This document shows, one piece after another, positions 16,045 through 25,601 of a stretch of DNA of 64,000 bases. A program made the translations under genes and the position numbers. The DNA is from Kiloniella litopenaei (lineage in GTDB: Bacteria; Pseudomonadota; Alphaproteobacteria; Kiloniellales; Kiloniellaceae): positions 186,001 to 250,000 of the forward strand of contig NZ_LANI01000005.1 in the NCBI RefSeq assembly GCF_000982415.1, read 5' to 3'. The notes beneath the pieces were generated by a model. That model saw only the letters and a list, made by a program, of their open reading frames with translations, was not told the DNA's origin and made no database searches. Each line of letters begins with the position of its first letter. Positions within the stretch are counted from its first letter, which is position 1.

Positions 16045-16806
16045 ATGCGGAAAAATGAAAAGACAGAAGATGCCATTCTCGCTCTATTGAAGGCGAGGGG
16101 AGCTATGCAAGCCGTTGATTTAGCGGACGAATTATCAATGACGGCTGTTGGTATGCGTCAACACCTCAAACGGATGCATTCTGAGGGTATGATTCAGAAA
16201 GCAGCAGAGGAAAGAGCTTCTGCTTCTGCTGGGGCTGGAAGGCCTGCTGCCAGTTGGGAATTAACAGCTGAGTCACATAATACCTTTGGCGATTCCCATG
16301 CATTGCTTACAAAAGATCTAATCGAGAGTACCCGTGCTGTGTTCGGAGATCAGGGCCTTGATCAGTTGGTGAGCTATCGTGAACAACAGACACTCAAAAA
16401 TTATACCGAGGCACTGACAGAGGCGTCCTCGCTTGAGGCCAGAGTACAGAAACTCGTCGAACTACGAGAAAAAGAAGGATACATGGCCTCGGCTGAAACG
16501 GATAATGACGGTGGTTTCCTCTTTATTGAAAACCACTGCCCTATTTGTACGGCGGCAACCATTTGCCAAGGCTTTTGTCGGGCAGAGCTATCTATTTTCA
16601 GAGCTGTTCTTGGGCCGGACGTGAATGTCGAACGCGCTGAATATCTATTAGAAGGTGGACGGCGTTGTAGCTATCGTATTCGACCAAAGAGTTCCGAGCT
16701 ATATATTAAGTCCGAAGACGTTGATGATGATAAAAATGATGATCAACAGAGGGCTGATACTGAGAATTCTCGCCCACAAGCGCGGTATTTAATCATAGAA
16801 GACTAA
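16045..16806 (+). CDS. SufR-like winged-helix regulator with C-terminal Cys cluster
   Basis: 253 residues. An N-terminal winged helix (about 5-75: ILALLKARGAMQAVDLADELSM, then VGMRQHLKRM) is followed by a helical linker and a C-terminal domain with cysteines at 165, 168, 174, 178 and 208 (NHCPIC, ICQGFC, RRCSYRI). This pattern resembles SufR-type Fe-S-cluster-binding repressors, which sense cluster supply or oxidative stress. No suf or isc genes are nearby; the divergent MFS exporter is the probable target. The acidic tail DDDKNDDQQ is unusual. Assignment to Fe-S sensing is inference from the cysteines. Confidence 0.8.
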   Translation: MRKNEKTEDAILALLKARGAMQAVDLADELSMTAVGMRQHLKRMHSEGMIQKAAEERASASAGAGRPAASWELTAESHNTFGDSHALLTKDLIESTRAVFGDQGLDQLVSYREQQTLKNYTEALTEASSLEARVQKLVELREKEGYMASAETDNDGGFLFIENHCPICTAATICQGFCRAELSIFRAVLGPDVNVERAEYLLEGGRRCSYRIRPKSSELYIKSEDVDDDKNDDQQRADTENSRPQARYLIIED

Positions 16807-16829
16807 ATGGCCGAACGTTGACCCACACA

Positions 16830-16858
16830 TTGACTGGGACTATTCGGCTTACTAAATT
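16830..16858 (+). promoter_or_regulatory. sigma-70-type promoter for hrcA
   Basis: TTGACT (16830-16835) and TAAATT (16853-16858) with a 17-base spacer, about 65 bases ahead of the hrcA start. I see no CIRCE element (TTAGCACTC / GAGTGCTAA) here, so hrcA autoregulation by CIRCE is not supported. Confidence 0.5.
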
Positions 16859-16924
16859 ATCACTATGCAAATAGGTGGATAAGGATCGCTTATTTAACGG
16901 TAATGGAATTCAAAGGATAATTCT

Positions 16925-18001
16925 GTGAAATTTAATGAGACATCCCTGATATCCGGTGCAATTGCTGGTATGAACGATCGCTCTCGCGAGATTTTCCGTC
17001 TGGTGGTTGACGCCTATGTTGAAACCGGGGAGCCCATCGGGTCCCGAACACTATCACGCAAGCTGGGTATGGAACTGTCGCCCGCTACAATTCGTAATGT
17101 CATGGCTGACCTAGAGGATATGGGGCTTCTATTTGCCAAGCATACTTCTGCGGGGCGGTTACCAACAGATGTGGGGCTGCGACTTTATGTAAACGGTTTG
17201 CTGGAACATGGAAATCTTAGCAAAGACGAACGCAGTCAGATAAAAGCACAATGTGCAGCGGGTGGAAAATCTATGCCCCAGCTGTTGGAAGAGGCAACGG
17301 GGATGTTATCCGGCCTTTCCCAGTGTGCAGGATTGGTTGTTGCCCCTAAATTATCTGAGCCTTTAAAGCATATCGAATTTGTTTCTCTTGCGCCCGGACG
17401 GGCCTTGGTCGTACTGGTCTCTGATTCGGGATCGGTTGAAAACAGGGTTGTTGATATTCCCCTGGGGCTGCCACCCTCTGCCCTTGTCGAAGCGTCTAAC
17501 TTTTTGGCTGCACGCCTGGTCGGGCGAACACTGGAAGAGGCAATTCAGGAGATTCAAACCGAGCTTAAAGAACATCAGGCGATGTTGGACCAGTTGTCTC
17601 AGAAAGTTGTCGAATTAGGACTTGCAACCTGGGCAGAGGATATCAATGGCAGCTCGAATGGCGCATTGATTGTCAGAGGACAGGCCCAGTTGCTTGAAGA
17701 TATAAATGCCCTTGAAGATTTGGAAAGGGTACGCCATCTATTCTCTGCATTGGAAAAACGAGAGTCTCTTGTCCGTTTGTTGGAAATGACAAAAACGGCA
17801 GAGGGTGTTCAGATCTTTATCGGGTCTGAGAATGAATTGTTTGCCCAAGCGGGGTGTTCTGTAGTAATGGCACCTTATAAAAATACTCGGCAACAGGTTG
17901 TCGGGGCGATTGGCGTTATTGGTCCAACACGGATTGATTATGCCCGCATCATCCCGATGGTGGATTATACCGCCAAAATCCTTGGCCGAATGGTTGGATA
18001 A
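16925..18001 (+). CDS. hrcA: heat-inducible repressor HrcA
   Basis: 358 residues from a GTG. HrcA binds CIRCE elements, usually upstream of groESL in alphaproteobacteria, and is kept active by GroEL. The N-terminal winged helix has NDRSREIFRLVVDAYVETGE, IGSRTLSRKL and SPATIRNVMADLEDMGLL, and the C-terminus has GVQIFIGSEN and the conserved ending with VDYTAKIL. grpE follows after 78 bases on the same strand, a common pairing. Confidence 0.96.
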   Translation: MKFNETSLISGAIAGMNDRSREIFRLVVDAYVETGEPIGSRTLSRKLGMELSPATIRNVMADLEDMGLLFAKHTSAGRLPTDVGLRLYVNGLLEHGNLSKDERSQIKAQCAAGGKSMPQLLEEATGMLSGLSQCAGLVVAPKLSEPLKHIEFVSLAPGRALVVLVSDSGSVENRVVDIPLGLPPSALVEASNFLAARLVGRTLEEAIQEIQTELKEHQAMLDQLSQKVVELGLATWAEDINGSSNGALIVRGQAQLLEDINALEDLERVRHLFSALEKRESLVRLLEMTKTAEGVQIFIGSENELFAQAGCSVVMAPYKNTRQQVVGAIGVIGPTRIDYARIIPMVDYTAKILGRMVG

Positions 18002-18079
18002 AAGTCGTTGGATAAACAGGGCTGAAATCTTGTGAAGTCCAGAAACTGGTAACTTAAAGAGAAGATTGGTTAGCGGAAA

Positions 18080-18724
18080 ATGTCCGAAACGGAAAAACAA
18101 AATCCGGAAGAGAATGTTGTGGCTGAAGATCAGATTCCTGATGATCTTGTAAATGAAGAAGCAGCCGATGAAGCGACCGTTGATACAGCGTCTGCCGCTG
18201 AAGAAGCAAAGTCAGATGCCGTAAGAGTTGCTGAACTGGATGCACAGAATGCACAGTTGACTGACAAGCTGTTACGTACGATGGCGGATATGGAAAACCT
18301 CCGCAATCGAACGCGTCGTGACAAAGAAGACGCGATTAAGTATGCGCCGCAAAAGCTGGTGACAGATCTGATCGGTGTAATGGATAATCTTCAGCGTGCT
18401 CTGTCTGCCGTTTCCGAAGAAGCAGCAGAAGGAAATGAAGATCTTAAAACACTTCGTGACGGTGTAGAAATGACCAACCGCGAAATGCTCAAGGTTTTTG
18501 AAAAGCACAATATCACTGAAGTAGAAGCGATGGGGGCCCGCATGGACCCACATAGCCATGAAGCTTTATTTGAAATCCCCGATCCTTCCCAGCCAGAGGG
18601 AACAATTGTACAGGTTATCCAGCCTGGTTTCCGCCTACATGATCGCTTGTTGAGGCCTGCACGTGTTGGCGTTGCCAAAGGCGGCCCGGTTGCGGGTGCA
18701 GAAAAAGTGGATACAACAGCTTAA
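18080..18724 (+). CDS. grpE: nucleotide exchange factor GrpE
   Basis: 214 residues. ADP-release factor for DnaK. Acidic disordered N-terminus (1-60), long coiled-coil helix (about 60-115, with LRTMADMENLRNRTRRDKED), then the beta domain ending with GTIVQVIQPGFRLHDRLLRPARVGVAKG, the GrpE signature. Ends in a strong intrinsic terminator. Confidence 0.97.
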   Translation: MSETEKQNPEENVVAEDQIPDDLVNEEAADEATVDTASAAEEAKSDAVRVAELDAQNAQLTDKLLRTMADMENLRNRTRRDKEDAIKYAPQKLVTDLIGVMDNLQRALSAVSEEAAEGNEDLKTLRDGVEMTNREMLKVFEKHNITEVEAMGARMDPHSHEALFEIPDPSQPEGTIVQVIQPGFRLHDRLLRPARVGVAKGGPVAGAEKVDTTA

Positions 18725-18747
18725 ACCTTTGCGCTGTTTAACGTCAG

Positions 18748-18776
18748 AAAGCCGGTACTTTTGTGCCGGCTTTTTT
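18748..18776 (+). terminator. intrinsic terminator after grpE
   Basis: AAAGCCGGTAC (18748-18758) pairs with GTGCCGGCTTT (18763-18773) around a short TTTT loop, followed by a T run. It ends the hrcA-grpE transcript. Confidence 0.85.
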
Positions 18777-18848
18777 GTTCGGGATGTCCCTTCCTGTAAT
18801 TGGTTTACGGGTTGGAAATTTATGATAGGGAATTCTGGAAAAAGTTGG

Positions 18849-19457
18849 CTAGGATCTCGTTACTCGGCGCAGTGTCAGATTGATACGTCCACCATTTTTC
18901 AACAGCTGACTGGATCCGTATAAAATATGGTCGATGCCATGATAGGCATTTCGGGCTTCGCCACCGAGAATGACGATATCGCCAGAATTCAGCTTGGTAG
19001 AGGTTGTTGGGCCTTTTCGTTTGAGGCCACCAAGGCGAAAGAGCGCGCTGTCGCCAAGTGAAATGGAAAGAACAGGAGCGTTAAAATCCTGTTCATCCTG
19101 ATCCCGATGCAGACCCATTTTCGCTTTTTCGTCTTTGTAGTAGTTCAATAGACAACATTCTGGGAGTTCGGGGTAACCAGTTAGGTCAGACCAGATTGAA
19201 AGCAGCTTTTCAGGGATGGGGAGCCATGACCGTTTGGTAACGGGATGAGAACTTTGATAGCGGTAGCCTCCTGCTTTGTCGGATACCCAGCCATGAGATC
19301 CGAATGATGTCATGGCAACCGAAAAAGGTTTTCCGGTTTTAGGCATTGACGGTTGGAAAAGCGGATTTGTTTTGATCATCTCTCGAATTTCACCCAAGAG
19401 ATTTTCCTGTTCTTTTCGACTTAGATATTCCGGGTGGTATTCAAAGCCGGGGATCAT
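18849..19457 (-). CDS. alkB: AlkB-type DNA/RNA demethylating dioxygenase
   Basis: 202 residues. Fe(II)/2-oxoglutarate enzyme that oxidatively removes N-methyl adducts such as 1-methyladenine and 3-methylcytosine. H117-x-D119 (GLHRDQDEQDF) and H173 (NAYHGID) bind iron; the RxNxTxR motif (R191, N193, T195, R197) binds 2-oxoglutarate. The LNYYKDEKAKMG substrate lid and LSISLGDSALFRLGG are typical of the bacterial AlkB group. Single gene between grpE and dnaK, opposite strand. Confidence 0.93.
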   Translation of the reverse strand: MIPGFEYHPEYLSRKEQENLLGEIREMIKTNPLFQPSMPKTGKPFSVAMTSFGSHGWVSDKAGGYRYQSSHPVTKRSWLPIPEKLLSIWSDLTGYPELPECCLLNYYKDEKAKMGLHRDQDEQDFNAPVLSISLGDSALFRLGGLKRKGPTTSTKLNSGDIVILGGEARNAYHGIDHILYGSSQLLKNGGRINLTLRRVTRS

Positions 19458-19496
19458 TTTATTATTGCCAATTTACCATTGAGTTGTGATTCAGGT

Positions 19497-19739
19497 TTAA
19501 TCTAGAGAGTCGTCTTTTGGATTTATGATACGCGTTTGGCGCTTTTCAAGTAAACGCATTGTCAAAAACAGTAATCCGCCAAGGAGCGTTACAGCGAGAC
19601 CAAACCACTGAACAATTTCATTTTGCAGAATATAGTGTGCTGTGAGCATGACAGCGATTCCAAATAAAACGTCGCCAACTGCAATCCATTTGACCATTGT
19701 TCGTATATTGGGGCTGATTTTGTCTTTTTTTGAGTTCAT
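19497..19739 (-). CDS. small two-helix membrane protein
   Basis: 80 residues with two membrane helices, about 18-37 (IAVGDVLFGIAVMLTAHYIL) and 43-61 (VQWFGLAVTLLGGLLFLTM), a basic N-terminus and a charged C-terminal tail. No family recognised. It is 39 bases upstream of alkB on the same strand and may be co-transcribed with it. Confidence 0.65.
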   Translation of the reverse strand: MNSKKDKISPNIRTMVKWIAVGDVLFGIAVMLTAHYILQNEIVQWFGLAVTLLGGLLFLTMRLLEKRQTRIINPKDDSLD

Positions 19740-19888
19740 TACGGCTAAATTCCCGGAATATTTATGCGATGATTCACCCTAAAAACGTAATAACAAAAGT
19801 GAGAGAAAAATTATTATATCACTAATCTATTGATTCATAATGTAATTTAACTTTTCTGAAAAACCTTATTTTTTTAGGCATATTGCTC

Positions 19889-19918
19889 CTTGCAGTGAAA
19901 GCTCTGGCTGCATATATA
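19889..19918 (+). promoter_or_regulatory. candidate RpoH (heat-shock) promoter of dnaK
   Basis: CTTGCAG (19889-19895) and CATATATA (19911-19918) are separated by 15 bases, which resembles the alphaproteobacterial sigma-32 consensus (CTTGAAA, then CYTATNTA). Upstream DNA is AT-rich. No CIRCE element is present. Confidence 0.5.
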
Positions 19919-19922
19919 CTCC

Positions 19923-19989
19923 GTGAGCCCAAAAGATAGGTTCACCCCTCAAAAGGGACCAGCCGGCAGTGCTTGGCATCAAGGCTGCC
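19923..19989 (+). promoter_or_regulatory. structured 5' leader of dnaK
   Basis: If transcription starts just after the sigma-32-like -10, the leader is about 100 bases. It can fold into three consecutive hairpins: GTGAGCC with GGTTCAC (19923-19929/19939-19945), CCCT with AGGG (19946-19949/19954-19957), and a bulged stem GGCAG/CTGCC enclosing CTTG/CAAG (19965-19989). The ribosome site GAGGA at 20014-20018 remains outside. Function unknown. Confidence 0.4.
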
Positions 19990-20024
19990 AAATCGGTTTG
20001 CTATATTAAGTGTGAGGAATAAAC

Positions 20025-21941
20025 ATGAGCAAAGTTATTGGTATTGATCTAGGAACCACAAACTCCTGTGTCGCTATTATGGACGGTAAAGACGTCCGCG
20101 TTGTTGAAAATGCCGAAGGTGCACGTACGACACCTTCTATGGTTGGCTTTACGGCTGAAGAGCGCCTTGTCGGGCTGCCCGCCAAACGCCAGTCTGTTAC
20201 AAACCCAGAAAACACTCTTTTTGCGATCAAGCGTTTGATCGGCCGTCGTTTTGACGATCCGCTGACGAAAAAAGATATCGACCTGGTTCCATACAAAATT
20301 GTCAAAGCTGACAATGGTGATGCATGGGTCGAAGCCAACGGCGAAAAATATAGCCCGTCACAGATTTCTGCTTTCATCCTGCAGAAAATGAAGGAAACTG
20401 CCGAGAGCTATCTTGGTGAGCCTGTGACAAAAGCAGTTATTACCGTTCCTGCCTACTTCAACGATTCTCAGCGTCAGGCAACCAAAGATGCCGGTAAAAT
20501 TGCTGGCCTTGAAGTTCTGCGTATTATCAACGAGCCAACTGCTGCGGCTCTTGCATACGGTATGGACAAAAAAGGCTCCGGTACTGTTGTTGTCTATGAC
20601 CTTGGTGGTGGTACTTTCGATGTGTCCGTACTTGAAATTGGCGACGGTGTCTTCGAAGTGAAATCAACAAACGGGGATACATTCCTCGGTGGTGAAGATT
20701 TCGACAGCCGCATCATTGATTACTTGGCAGACGAGTTTAACAAAGAACAAGGCATCGACCTTCGTAACGATACCCTTGCCCTTCAGCGCTTGAAAGAAGC
20801 TGCTGAGAAAGCAAAGATCGAGCTTTCTTCCTCTACTCAGACCGAAGTGAACTTGCCGTTTATTACGGCTGATGCATCCGGTCCTAAACACCTTAACGTC
20901 AAGCTGACACGTGCAAAACTGGAAGCGTTGGTTGACGATTTGATCCAGCGCACAATGGGTCCTGTTAAGTCTGCGTTGAAAGATGCTGGTGTGAAAGCGG
21001 CTGACATCGACGAGATCATCATGGTTGGCGGTATGATCCGTATGCCAAAAGTCCATGACACTGTTAAGGAATTCTTTGGTAAGGAACCACACCGTGGTGT
21101 GAACCCTGATGAAGTTGTGGCAACTGGTGCTGCTATTCAGGCGGGTGTTCTACAGGGTGAAGTCAAAGACGTTCTTCTTCTTGACGTGACACCATTGTCT
21201 CTTGGTATTGAGACACTTGGTGGTGTTATGACAAAACTGATTGATCGTAACACAACAATCCCGACGAAGAAGAGCCAGACCTTCTCTACAGCCGAAGATA
21301 ATCAGAGTGCTGTGACAATTCGTGTGTTCCAGGGTGAGCGCGAAATGGCTGCGGATAACAAAATCCTTGGTCAGTTCAATCTGGAAGGTATTCCGGGCGC
21401 GCCACGCGGTGTTCCACAGATCGAAGTTACTTTTGACATCGATGCTAACGGTATCGTTAACGTTGGCGCGAAAGATAAAGCAACTGGTAAAGAACAGTCT
21501 GTTCGTATCGAAGCTTCTGGCGGTTTGAGCGATGCTGATATCGATCAGATGGTTCGTGATGCCGAAGAAAATGCGGAAGCTGATAAAGCGCGTCGCGAGT
21601 CTGTGGAAGTTAAAAACCAGGCTGAAGGTCTGATCCACCAGACAGAAAAAACACTTGGCGAAGTTGGCGATAAGATTTCTGACGAAGAAAAAGCCTCTAT
21701 CGAAGCTGCTGTTGCTGAATTGAAAACAGCACTTGAAGGCGATGATGCCGAAGAGATCAAAGCCAAGATGGAAGCCCTTGGTCAGGCGTCAATGAAGCTG
21801 GGTGAAGCCCTCTATGCTGACGCTGGTGCCGAAGGCGCAGAAGGTGCTGCAGAAGCGGCTTCTGACTCTGCGGCTGACGACGGTGTTGTCGATGCAGACT
21901 TCGAAGAAGTTGACGACGAGAAAAACAGCAAAAGCGCTTAA
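20025..21941 (+). CDS. dnaK: chaperone DnaK (Hsp70)
   Basis: 638 residues, normal length. ATPase domain begins [16 protein letters not shown]; signatures [23 protein letters not shown] (about 190-210) and [13 protein letters not shown] (about 330) are intact. Note [11 protein letters not shown] where most DnaK have GGMTRMP. Substrate-binding domain from about 390, helical lid, acidic C-terminus ending in [13 protein letters not shown]. Ribosome site GAGGA 6-7 bases before the ATG. Confidence 0.99.
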   Translation: MSKVIGIDLGTTNSCVAIMDGKDVRVVENAEGARTTPSMVGFTAEERLVGLPAKRQSVTNPENTLFAIKRLIGRRFDDPLTKKDIDLVPYKIVKADNGDAWVEANGEKYSPSQISAFILQKMKETAESYLGEPVTKAVITVPAYFNDSQRQATKDAGKIAGLEVLRIINEPTAAALAYGMDKKGSGTVVVYDLGGGTFDVSVLEIGDGVFEVKSTNGDTFLGGEDFDSRIIDYLADEFNKEQGIDLRNDTLALQRLKEAAEKAKIELSSSTQTEVNLPFITADASGPKHLNVKLTRAKLEALVDDLIQRTMGPVKSALKDAGVKAADIDEIIMVGGMIRMPKVHDTVKEFFGKEPHRGVNPDEVVATGAAIQAGVLQGEVKDVLLLDVTPLSLGIETLGGVMTKLIDRNTTIPTKKSQTFSTAEDNQSAVTIRVFQGEREMAADNKILGQFNLEGIPGAPRGVPQIEVTFDIDANGIVNVGAKDKATGKEQSVRIEASGGLSDADIDQMVRDAEENAEADKARRESVEVKNQAEGLIHQTEKTLGEVGDKISDEEKASIEAAVAELKTALEGDDAEEIKAKMEALGQASMKLGEALYADAGAEGAEGAAEAASDSAADDGVVDADFEEVDDEKNSKSA

Positions 21942-21958
21942 GGCGGTTTTGGATTTCA

Positions 21959-21985
21959 GGGGGCTGGCAGTTGTCAGCCCCTTTT
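21959..21985 (+). terminator. terminator-like hairpin between dnaK and dnaJ
   Basis: GGGGCTG (21960-21966) pairs with CAGCCCC (21975-21981) followed by TTTT. It lies in the 72-base dnaK-dnaJ spacer and could attenuate read-through, giving more DnaK than DnaJ. The T run is short, so termination is probably partial. Confidence 0.6.
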
Positions 21986-22013
21986 CACCTTCTGATGAGG
22001 GAAAATTACACTG

Positions 22014-23147
22014 ATGTCCAAAAAGGATTTCTATGAGGTCTTAGGGGTTTCACGTTCGGCAGATGCCAAAGAACTGAAATCGGCCTACCGCAAACTGGCA
22101 ATGAAATACCACCCGGATCGCAATCCGGATGACGCCGAAGCGGAAAAAAAATTCAAAGAAATTAACGAAGCCTATGGCGTTCTGAAGGACGACCAACAGC
22201 GCGCGGCCTATGATAACTATGGTCATGCTGCCTTTGAAAATGGCGGACCAGGTGCTGGCGGCGGCTTTGGCGGCGGTGGTTTCGGCGGTGGCGGCTTTGC
22301 TGATATCTTCGAAGAGATGTTTGGCGGTTTTGGCGGTGGTGGCCGCTCTTCCGGTGGTGCGCAGCGTGGTGGCGATTTGCGCTACAACATGGAAATTTCT
22401 CTGGAAGATGCCTACACGGGTAAAGAAGCCGAGATTCGCATTCCAAGTGCCGTTTCCTGTGATGTCTGTGATGGAACGGGGGCTGCTAAAGGATCTTCTC
22501 CGGTAACTTGCGGTACTTGTAAGGGTAATGGCCGTGTGCGTATGCAACAGGGTTTCTTTACCGTTGAGCGGACATGTCATACCTGTCAGGGTGTTGGTAA
22601 GGTTATCGAAAACCCCTGCGGAAACTGTCACGGTTCCGGACGTGTAGAAAAAGAAAAAACCCTTCAGGTCAATATTCCGGCTGGTGTGGAAGAAGGCAAT
22701 CGTATTCGTCTGGCTGGCGAAGGCGAAATGGGTGCCCGTGGCGGAACGCCGGGTGATCTGTACATTTTCCTTTCCATCGAACCTCACAGGATTTTCCAGC
22801 GTGAGGGCGCGGATATTTACTGTCGGGTTCCCATTTCGATGACGCAGGCTGCTTTGGGCGGTTCTGTTGAAGTGCCGACAATTGATGGTGGCCGGGCGAA
22901 AGTTTCTATTCCCGATGGCACACAGAGCCGACAGCAGTTCCGTTTACGGAACAAGGGTATGTCCGTTCTGAGATCCAGTTCTCGTGGTGATATGTACGTT
23001 GAGGTTACGGTGGAGACACCGGTGAACCTGACAAAACGCCAGAAAGAATTGTTACGCGAATTTGAAGAAGAGAGCGGGGACAATTCGCCTCTCAGCTCTG
23101 GCTTCTTTAAGCGCGTCAAAGAGTTCTGGGAAGACCTTACGGAATAA
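22014..23147 (+). CDS. dnaJ: co-chaperone DnaJ (Hsp40)
   Basis: 377 residues. J domain (1-70) with YHPDRNPDD containing the HPD motif, a Gly/Phe-rich linker (about 75-115), four CxxCxGxG zinc repeats ([36 protein letters not shown]) and the C-terminal substrate-binding domain. Stimulates DnaK ATPase and delivers clients. Followed by a strong intrinsic terminator. Confidence 0.98.
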   Translation: MSKKDFYEVLGVSRSADAKELKSAYRKLAMKYHPDRNPDDAEAEKKFKEINEAYGVLKDDQQRAAYDNYGHAAFENGGPGAGGGFGGGGFGGGGFADIFEEMFGGFGGGGRSSGGAQRGGDLRYNMEISLEDAYTGKEAEIRIPSAVSCDVCDGTGAAKGSSPVTCGTCKGNGRVRMQQGFFTVERTCHTCQGVGKVIENPCGNCHGSGRVEKEKTLQVNIPAGVEEGNRIRLAGEGEMGARGGTPGDLYIFLSIEPHRIFQREGADIYCRVPISMTQAALGGSVEVPTIDGGRAKVSIPDGTQSRQQFRLRNKGMSVLRSSSRGDMYVEVTVETPVNLTKRQKELLREFEEESGDNSPLSSGFFKRVKEFWEDLTE

Positions 23148-23170
23148 AGATCAGACCTTGATAACAAGAA

Positions 23171-23207
23171 AAAAGCCTGTCAGCGATAACTCTGACAGGC
23201 TTTTTTT
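23171..23207. terminator. intrinsic terminator after dnaJ
   Basis: AAAAGCCTGTCAG (23171-23183) pairs perfectly with CTGACAGGCTTTT (23192-23204), with a T run beyond. A-rich on the other side, so it could act in both directions. Confidence 0.9.
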
Positions 23208-23437
23208 ATGGCTTCGGCTCGTTTGAGAAACCTTGTATTGGCATTGCGTATTGGCACTGTGGATTTCCTTTGGCTGATCATCACTGCCAAACATGAACAA
23301 ATACAGGCATGAACAAATAAGGGATTTTGTTTTGGGAAAGGGGTAGAGTTCCGCTTGGACTGATCTGACTTAGCTGCTATCTCTGTTTTGAAACAGATAA
23401 AAGAGCGATAAACGCGGGTCTTTGACGGGAAAATAAG

Positions 23438-24244
23438 ATGAGTAACAAAATTGGGATTGTTGGTTGTGCTGGTCGCATGGGGCGTATGCTGACGGATGTT
23501 ATTGGCCGGACGGATAACTGTGAAGTTTTTGGCGGCACTGAACTTCGGGGAAGCCCGAACCTTGGTAAGGATCTCGGTGAGTTGGCGGGCATCGGCACGA
23601 TTGGCGTGAAGGTTGGGGATGATCCCCTTGCCTTGTTCGAAGCTTGTGATGTTGTCATTGATTTCTCTGTACCGGAAGCAACGCTTAATCACGCAAAGCT
23701 GGCGGCAAAGACCGGGTGTTCACTGGTTGTCGGAACCACGGGCATGACCCATGAACAGGTTGCGGAACTGGAAGCTGCAACGACGACAACCTCGATCGTC
23801 TTTGCCCGTAATATGAGCCTGGGCGTCAATCTTCTGATGTCGATTGTGGAGCAGGTTGCGGCCTCTTTGGACGAAGACTACGACATTGAAGTTGTGGAAA
23901 TGCACCACCGTCACAAGGTTGATTCACCTTCAGGTACAGCGCTTGCCCTTGGTGAAGCAGCGGCTGCGGGACGAGGTGTTGATCTGGACAAGGTTGCAGA
24001 CAAGGTCCGCGATGGCATCATTGGTGCCAGAAAACGCGGTGATATCGGTTTCGCAACCTTGCGCGGTGGGGATGTCGTGGGGGATCACAGTGTGATCTTT
24101 GCCGCGGATGGCGAACGAATTGAGCTGGGGCATCGCGCCAGCAACCGCGAAGTCTTTGCCCGTGGTGCCGTTAAGGCCGCCAACTGGTTACAGGGCAAGG
24201 AAAACGGCTTTTACGATATGCGGGATGTCCTCGGATTGAAGTAA
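23438..24244 (+). CDS. dapB: 4-hydroxy-tetrahydrodipicolinate reductase DapB
   Basis: 268 residues. NAD(P)H-dependent step of the diaminopimelate/lysine pathway. GIVGCAGRMGR is the nucleotide-binding loop; VVGTTGMT, NMSLGVNLL and EMHHRHKVDSPSGTAL (catalytic His/Lys) follow. dnaKJ-dapB adjacency is common in alphaproteobacteria, although a terminator separates dnaJ from dapB here. Confidence 0.97.
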   Translation: MSNKIGIVGCAGRMGRMLTDVIGRTDNCEVFGGTELRGSPNLGKDLGELAGIGTIGVKVGDDPLALFEACDVVIDFSVPEATLNHAKLAAKTGCSLVVGTTGMTHEQVAELEAATTTTSIVFARNMSLGVNLLMSIVEQVAASLDEDYDIEVVEMHHRHKVDSPSGTALALGEAAAAGRGVDLDKVADKVRDGIIGARKRGDIGFATLRGGDVVGDHSVIFAADGERIELGHRASNREVFARGAVKAANWLQGKENGFYDMRDVLGLK

Positions 24245-24264
24245 GCTGAGTTAACTGGCTGTTG

Positions 24265-24290
24265 AAAAGGGAGCTTTGGCTCCCTTTTTT
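24265..24290. terminator. intrinsic terminator between dapB and EamA gene
   Basis: AAGGGAGC (24267-24274) pairs with GCTCCCTT (24279-24286), then a T run; the A run on the other side lets it serve the convergent EamA transporter gene as well. Confidence 0.8.
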
Positions 24291-24298
24291 AGAGCAGT

Positions 24299-25228
24299 TT
24301 AGCTTCTTTTACGCTCACGATAGAGCGTATAAAGCCCGCTGGAGACCACCACCAAAGCGCCTACAATGGTCCATTGATCAGGGAACTCATCATAGAAAAG
24401 CCAGCCGAATAGCGTCGCCCAGACCAACAGCGTGTAGTTAAAGGGCTGTATCGCTGACGGCGTTGCGTATTGAAACGCAAAGATGAGAAAGAAATGCCCC
24501 AGACTGATAAAAATACCCCCGGCAATCAGTGCCAGCCAGCCATAGAGATCGGGTGTAACCCAGAAAAAGGGCACCATAAAGCTTACGCAGATAAAGGGAA
24601 CAACACCTGTATAAAACTGTGATGTTTCCCCGTTGTCGTAACGGCTACTGATACGCAGCAAGATTTGATAGACAGCAAAGGCCGCTGCCGCAAGAAGAGG
24701 TAAAAGAAAGAGTTCGTTAAAACCTTCGAAGCCGGGACGTAGAATAATCATTACGCCTGCGAAACCAACCAGCACAGCAGACCAACGGCGAATACCGACC
24801 TGTTCCTTTAGCCACAGCGCAGACAGGGCTGTCACGACGATGGGGGCCACCGCCACAATTGCATGAACGTCAGCAATGGGTAGTAGTTTGAAGCTCAGGG
24901 TAAAGAGAAAGGCTTCGCCTAGCAAAAAGACGGATCTAAAGACCTGTAGGGGCAGATTGTTGGCCTTTATGACTTTTTTTAATCCCTCGGGGCCTGTGCG
25001 ATAGAGCGCCATGCTGATGACAAAGACTGACAGGATAATATAGCGCACCCACAACAGCTGTGGCAGGGGATAGGTCTGTGCAACGTGTTTGACCACGGCA
25101 TCACCCGATGAAAAGGCTGCCATGGCGATAATGGCCAGGACAATTCCTTGTCGTGTGGTATCCAAAACGGATGCCTGACTTTCCTGTGTGTGATTTTCCT
25201 GAACGCTCACAAGTTGTCTTTCTATCAT
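24299..25228 (-). CDS. EamA/DMT-family transporter
   Basis: 309 residues with ten predicted membrane helices arranged as two EamA repeats; the second repeat has GWLALIAGGIFISLGHFFLI and YTLLVWATLFGWLFYDEFP near the end, typical of drug/metabolite transporters of the RhaT/EamA type. Direction (export is usual for EamA) and substrate are unknown. Convergent with dapB. Confidence 0.88.
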   Translation of the reverse strand: MIERQLVSVQENHTQESQASVLDTTRQGIVLAIIAMAAFSSGDAVVKHVAQTYPLPQLLWVRYIILSVFVISMALYRTGPEGLKKVIKANNLPLQVFRSVFLLGEAFLFTLSFKLLPIADVHAIVAVAPIVVTALSALWLKEQVGIRRWSAVLVGFAGVMIILRPGFEGFNELFLLPLLAAAAFAVYQILLRISSRYDNGETSQFYTGVVPFICVSFMVPFFWVTPDLYGWLALIAGGIFISLGHFFLIFAFQYATPSAIQPFNYTLLVWATLFGWLFYDEFPDQWTIVGALVVVSSGLYTLYRERKRS

Positions 25229-25601
25229 TAGTGATACTCTGCATTTATAATGCAGTGTATTTTTGGGTATTTTCAGGTGACTTTACGCAGCTTTTTATCC
25301 CCTTTGTGGGGGCGGATAGCGGGTAAAGTTGTTTGAAATATCAAGTTTCGTAATCTAATCCGACTTTGACCTTTATTTCCTGTACGGGCAAGGGGCAAGA
25401 TTGTCAGATGCTTTTTCAATGACTTACACCGAATCTGTGCCCTTTTATTCTGGATAAGACACAAGCTGTGTGAGCAACGCATAGGTGCCCTGTGGCTTTG
25501 TGCTTGCCCAGAAAATGGAACTGGCTATACTCCGCGCAAATTGTAACCCGACTGTAACCGACCACAGAACAAACTCTGCGGGCCTATAATACGGAATTTT
25601 T
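25229..25601. other. intergenic region upstream of adenosine kinase
   Basis: No convincing gene in 373 bases. It contains a small hairpin near 25238-25256 (CTGCATTTATAATGCAG type) and a promoter candidate for the kinase gene, TTGCCC (25504-25509) and TATACT (25526-25531) with a 16-base spacer. A TATAAT at 25585-25590 lies too close to the ATG for a normal leader unless the transcript is nearly leaderless. Confidence 0.5.

Noticed and set aside
16807-16924. CIRCE element upstream of hrcA or dnaK
   Set aside because: Neither leader contains the TTAGCACTC/GAGTGCTAA pair.
22210-22506. Long plus-strand frame inside dnaJ
   Set aside because: It is a shadow created by the Gly-rich repetitive region of dnaJ.
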